Made by a program: the position numbers and the translations under genes
Shown here: one piece after another, positions 6,334-7,311 of the stretch
Numbering within the stretch: position 1 is the first letter of the stretch
How the letters are laid out: the number at the start of each line of letters is the position of its first letter
NCBI GenBank assembly: GCA_963521545.1
Contig: CAUQVP010000088.1
Location: forward strand, 1 to 7,311
DNA: 7,311 nucleotides
Reading direction: 5' to 3'
Source: JABCPE02 sp963521545
GTDB taxonomy: Bacteria > Bacteroidota > Bacteroidia > Flavobacteriales > Weeksellaceae
Notes under the pieces: generated by a model
Database searches by the model: none
Told to the model about the DNA's origin: nothing
What the model saw: only the letters and a program-made list of their open reading frames with translations

Positions 6334-7155
6334 TTATGCTTGTGATTTTTCTTCTTGTTTTTCCGCTTCCTCTTGTTTTTTTCGTTCCAGCTCTTGGTCG
6401 TATTCATGGAGGAGATTGTGTTTTGGTGTCTGCTCTATGGCATTCATGATTTTATCCAAAATCTGTTCTGCGCTTTCGTTATCGTAGTCTATGTCAAGCG
6501 GTTTTTTAAACTCCATTGTCGGCTGTACGCCCGTTACCTTCAGTCTTAATCCTTTTTTATCAAAAGCTCTACGGAAACCATTGATTTTCACAGGAATTAC
6601 TATCGCTCTCTGCTGAAGGACAAGTTTAGCTGTTCCCTTTCTCCCAGGAGCAAAAGCAGCCGTAGTTCCCTGCGGGAAAGACACCACCCAGCCGTTGTCC
6701 AGCGCTTTTAGGATGTTTTCTACCTCGGACATATCTACTTTTCTATTGACATTCTGCCCGTTGGCACGCCAAGTTCTTTTCACAGTAACAGCTCCTACCA
6801 GCTTAAAAATTCTCGTAAGAAGCCCTTTGTTCATGGTTTCTTCCGCCGCCACATAGTAGAAATCTACTTTGGGATTGAGAATGTAAATAGGATTAGCAAT
6901 AGTATTGATAAAGCCGTTATTCACTGCACAAAAGACATGATACATCGCTGCCACATCCGCAAAATAAGTCTGGTGATTGGAAACGAAAAGCACATTGGTC
7001 TTCGGCAAATCCACCAAATGCTCTGTTCCTGTGATTTTCAGTTTATTAAAACCATTGAACCTTCGGTAAGAAACCAACCCAAAGATAAACACCACCAATC
7101 TTTTCAAAATATACCAGTTGCCAAAGGCATCCGTAAATATGTTTTTCTTTCCCAT
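6334..7155 (-). CDS. PlsC-like lysophospholipid/glycerolipid acyltransferase with altered motifs
   Basis: A 273-residue member of the LPLAT/AGPAT superfamily, whose members transfer acyl chains to lysophosphatidate or related lipids at the inner membrane. A hydrophobic stretch near residues 16-30 (ILKRLVVFIFGLVSY) probably anchors it. The catalytic block is VSNHQTYFADV (58-68), with His61 and Asp67 separated by five residues, not the usual four (HX4D). The acceptor-binding block reads FPQGTTAAFAPGRKGTAKL (160-178) where PlsC proteins have FPEGTRS; IPVKINGF (187-194) matches the last family block. The C-terminal 20 residues are a charged Glu/Lys/Gln tail. It is the first gene after a likely promoter and sits 9 bases before mpl. 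Classical PlsC (lysophosphatidate acylation) is possible, but the altered motifs leave the acceptor open; an amino-acid-lipid O-acyltransferase is an alternative. Confidence 0.85.
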   Translation of the reverse strand: MGKKNIFTDAFGNWYILKRLVVFIFGLVSYRRFNGFNKLKITGTEHLVDLPKTNVLFVSNHQTYFADVAAMYHVFCAVNNGFINTIANPIYILNPKVDFYYVAAEETMNKGLLTRIFKLVGAVTVKRTWRANGQNVNRKVDMSEVENILKALDNGWVVSFPQGTTAAFAPGRKGTAKLVLQQRAIVIPVKINGFRRAFDKKGLRLKVTGVQPTMEFKKPLDIDYDNESAEQILDKIMNAIEQTPKHNLLHEYDQELERKKQEEAEKQEEKSQA

Positions 7156-7186
7156 TTTTTGATTTTAAAAACGAAATATAAAGCCC

Positions 7187-7194
7187 CAAATTTA
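7187..7194 (-). promoter_or_regulatory. Likely Bacteroidota -7 promoter box (TAAATTTG)
   Basis: Read on the minus strand this is TAAATTTG, an exact match to the TAnnTTTG -7 consensus of Bacteroidota sigma-A promoters. It lies in the 60-base gap between the upstream gene's stop and the acyltransferase ATG, placing a transcript start roughly 25 bases before that ATG. No clear TTG -33 element is seen at the usual distance upstream, so the call is tentative. It would drive the acyltransferase-mpl-DUF4290-murA run. Confidence 0.35.
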
Positions 7195-7215
7195 AGGATT
7201 TTTCCCTTGCCGAAG

Positions 7216-7311
7216 CTAATTCAGCATTATTTTTTCAGCATATTTCTCTGCAAAAAGCTTTTTGTCCTCCTGCATTTTTTCCAAAGTCGCAGGCAGGCGG
7301 TAACCAAAAAG
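7216..7311 (-). CDS. C-terminal end of an unidentified protein (5' part beyond window)
   Basis: The last 31 codons of a frame open from the right edge, ending in TAG. The peptide contains FGYRLPATLEKM followed by a charged helix (QEDKKLFAEKYAEKIMLN). The other two minus-strand frames close within the same stretch and give unlikely peptides, so this frame is preferred. The GYRL segment faintly recalls the C-terminus of S1/P1-type nucleases of Bacteroidota, but that is too little to name the product. It runs in the same direction as every other gene here, ending 60 bases before the acyltransferase start. Confidence 0.5.
   Translation of the reverse strand, partial: LFGYRLPATLEKMQEDKKLFAEKYAEKIMLN

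Noticed and set aside
7194..7208. Small hairpin AAGG...CCTT after the right-edge gene
   Set aside because: Only four or five pairs with an A-rich loop; it also overlaps the proposed promoter box, so it is not a credible terminator.

Overview
The window looks like a Flavobacteriia chromosome (Bacteroidota, perhaps Weeksellaceae). The reasons are the Bacteroidota-restricted DUF4290 gene next to murA, a MurA with Asp instead of Cys in the active-site loop, the lack of Shine-Dalgarno-like sequences before most starts, and a TAnnTTTG-type promoter box. All genes read on the minus strand, so the biological order runs from high to low coordinates. No RNA gene, CRISPR array or insertion sequence was seen, and no stretch over 300 bases lacks a gene.

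Right part (7311 down to 3006): the last 31 codons of an unidentified gene, then a likely promoter and a tight housekeeping run. This run is a PlsC-like acyltransferase, an Mpl-type Mur ligase (muropeptide recycling), DUF4290 and murA (first committed step of peptidoglycan synthesis). DUF4290 and murA overlap by ATGA. Two enzymes have unusual active-site motifs: Asp122 in MurA, and HX5D with FPQGT in the acyltransferase.

Middle (2981 down to 605): an accessory segment. A WGR-DUF4240 protein of unknown role is followed 8 bases later by a Dam-type adenine methyltransferase cut off right after its NGLY motif, before the catalytic DPPY motif. A complete DpnI-type endonuclease gene (dpnC), specific for methylated GATC, starts inside the last codons of the broken dam. 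A dpnD-like gene overlaps the end of dpnC. Much of dam', dpnC and dpnD is clearly AT-richer than the murein genes. An enzyme that cuts Gm6ATC is compatible only with a host lacking Dam methylation, so the beheaded methyltransferase and the endonuclease make sense together. It looks like a frozen switch from a methylate-and-protect (DpnII/MboI-like) system to a cut-if-methylated (DpnI) system, comparable to the dam-replacing gene of Neisseria.

Left part (531 down to 1): the first 177 codons of an agmatinase/arginase-family gene.

Across the window GATC occurs only three times by eye, against about 20 for the same-composition palindrome CATG. This suggests long exposure to GATC-directed restriction.
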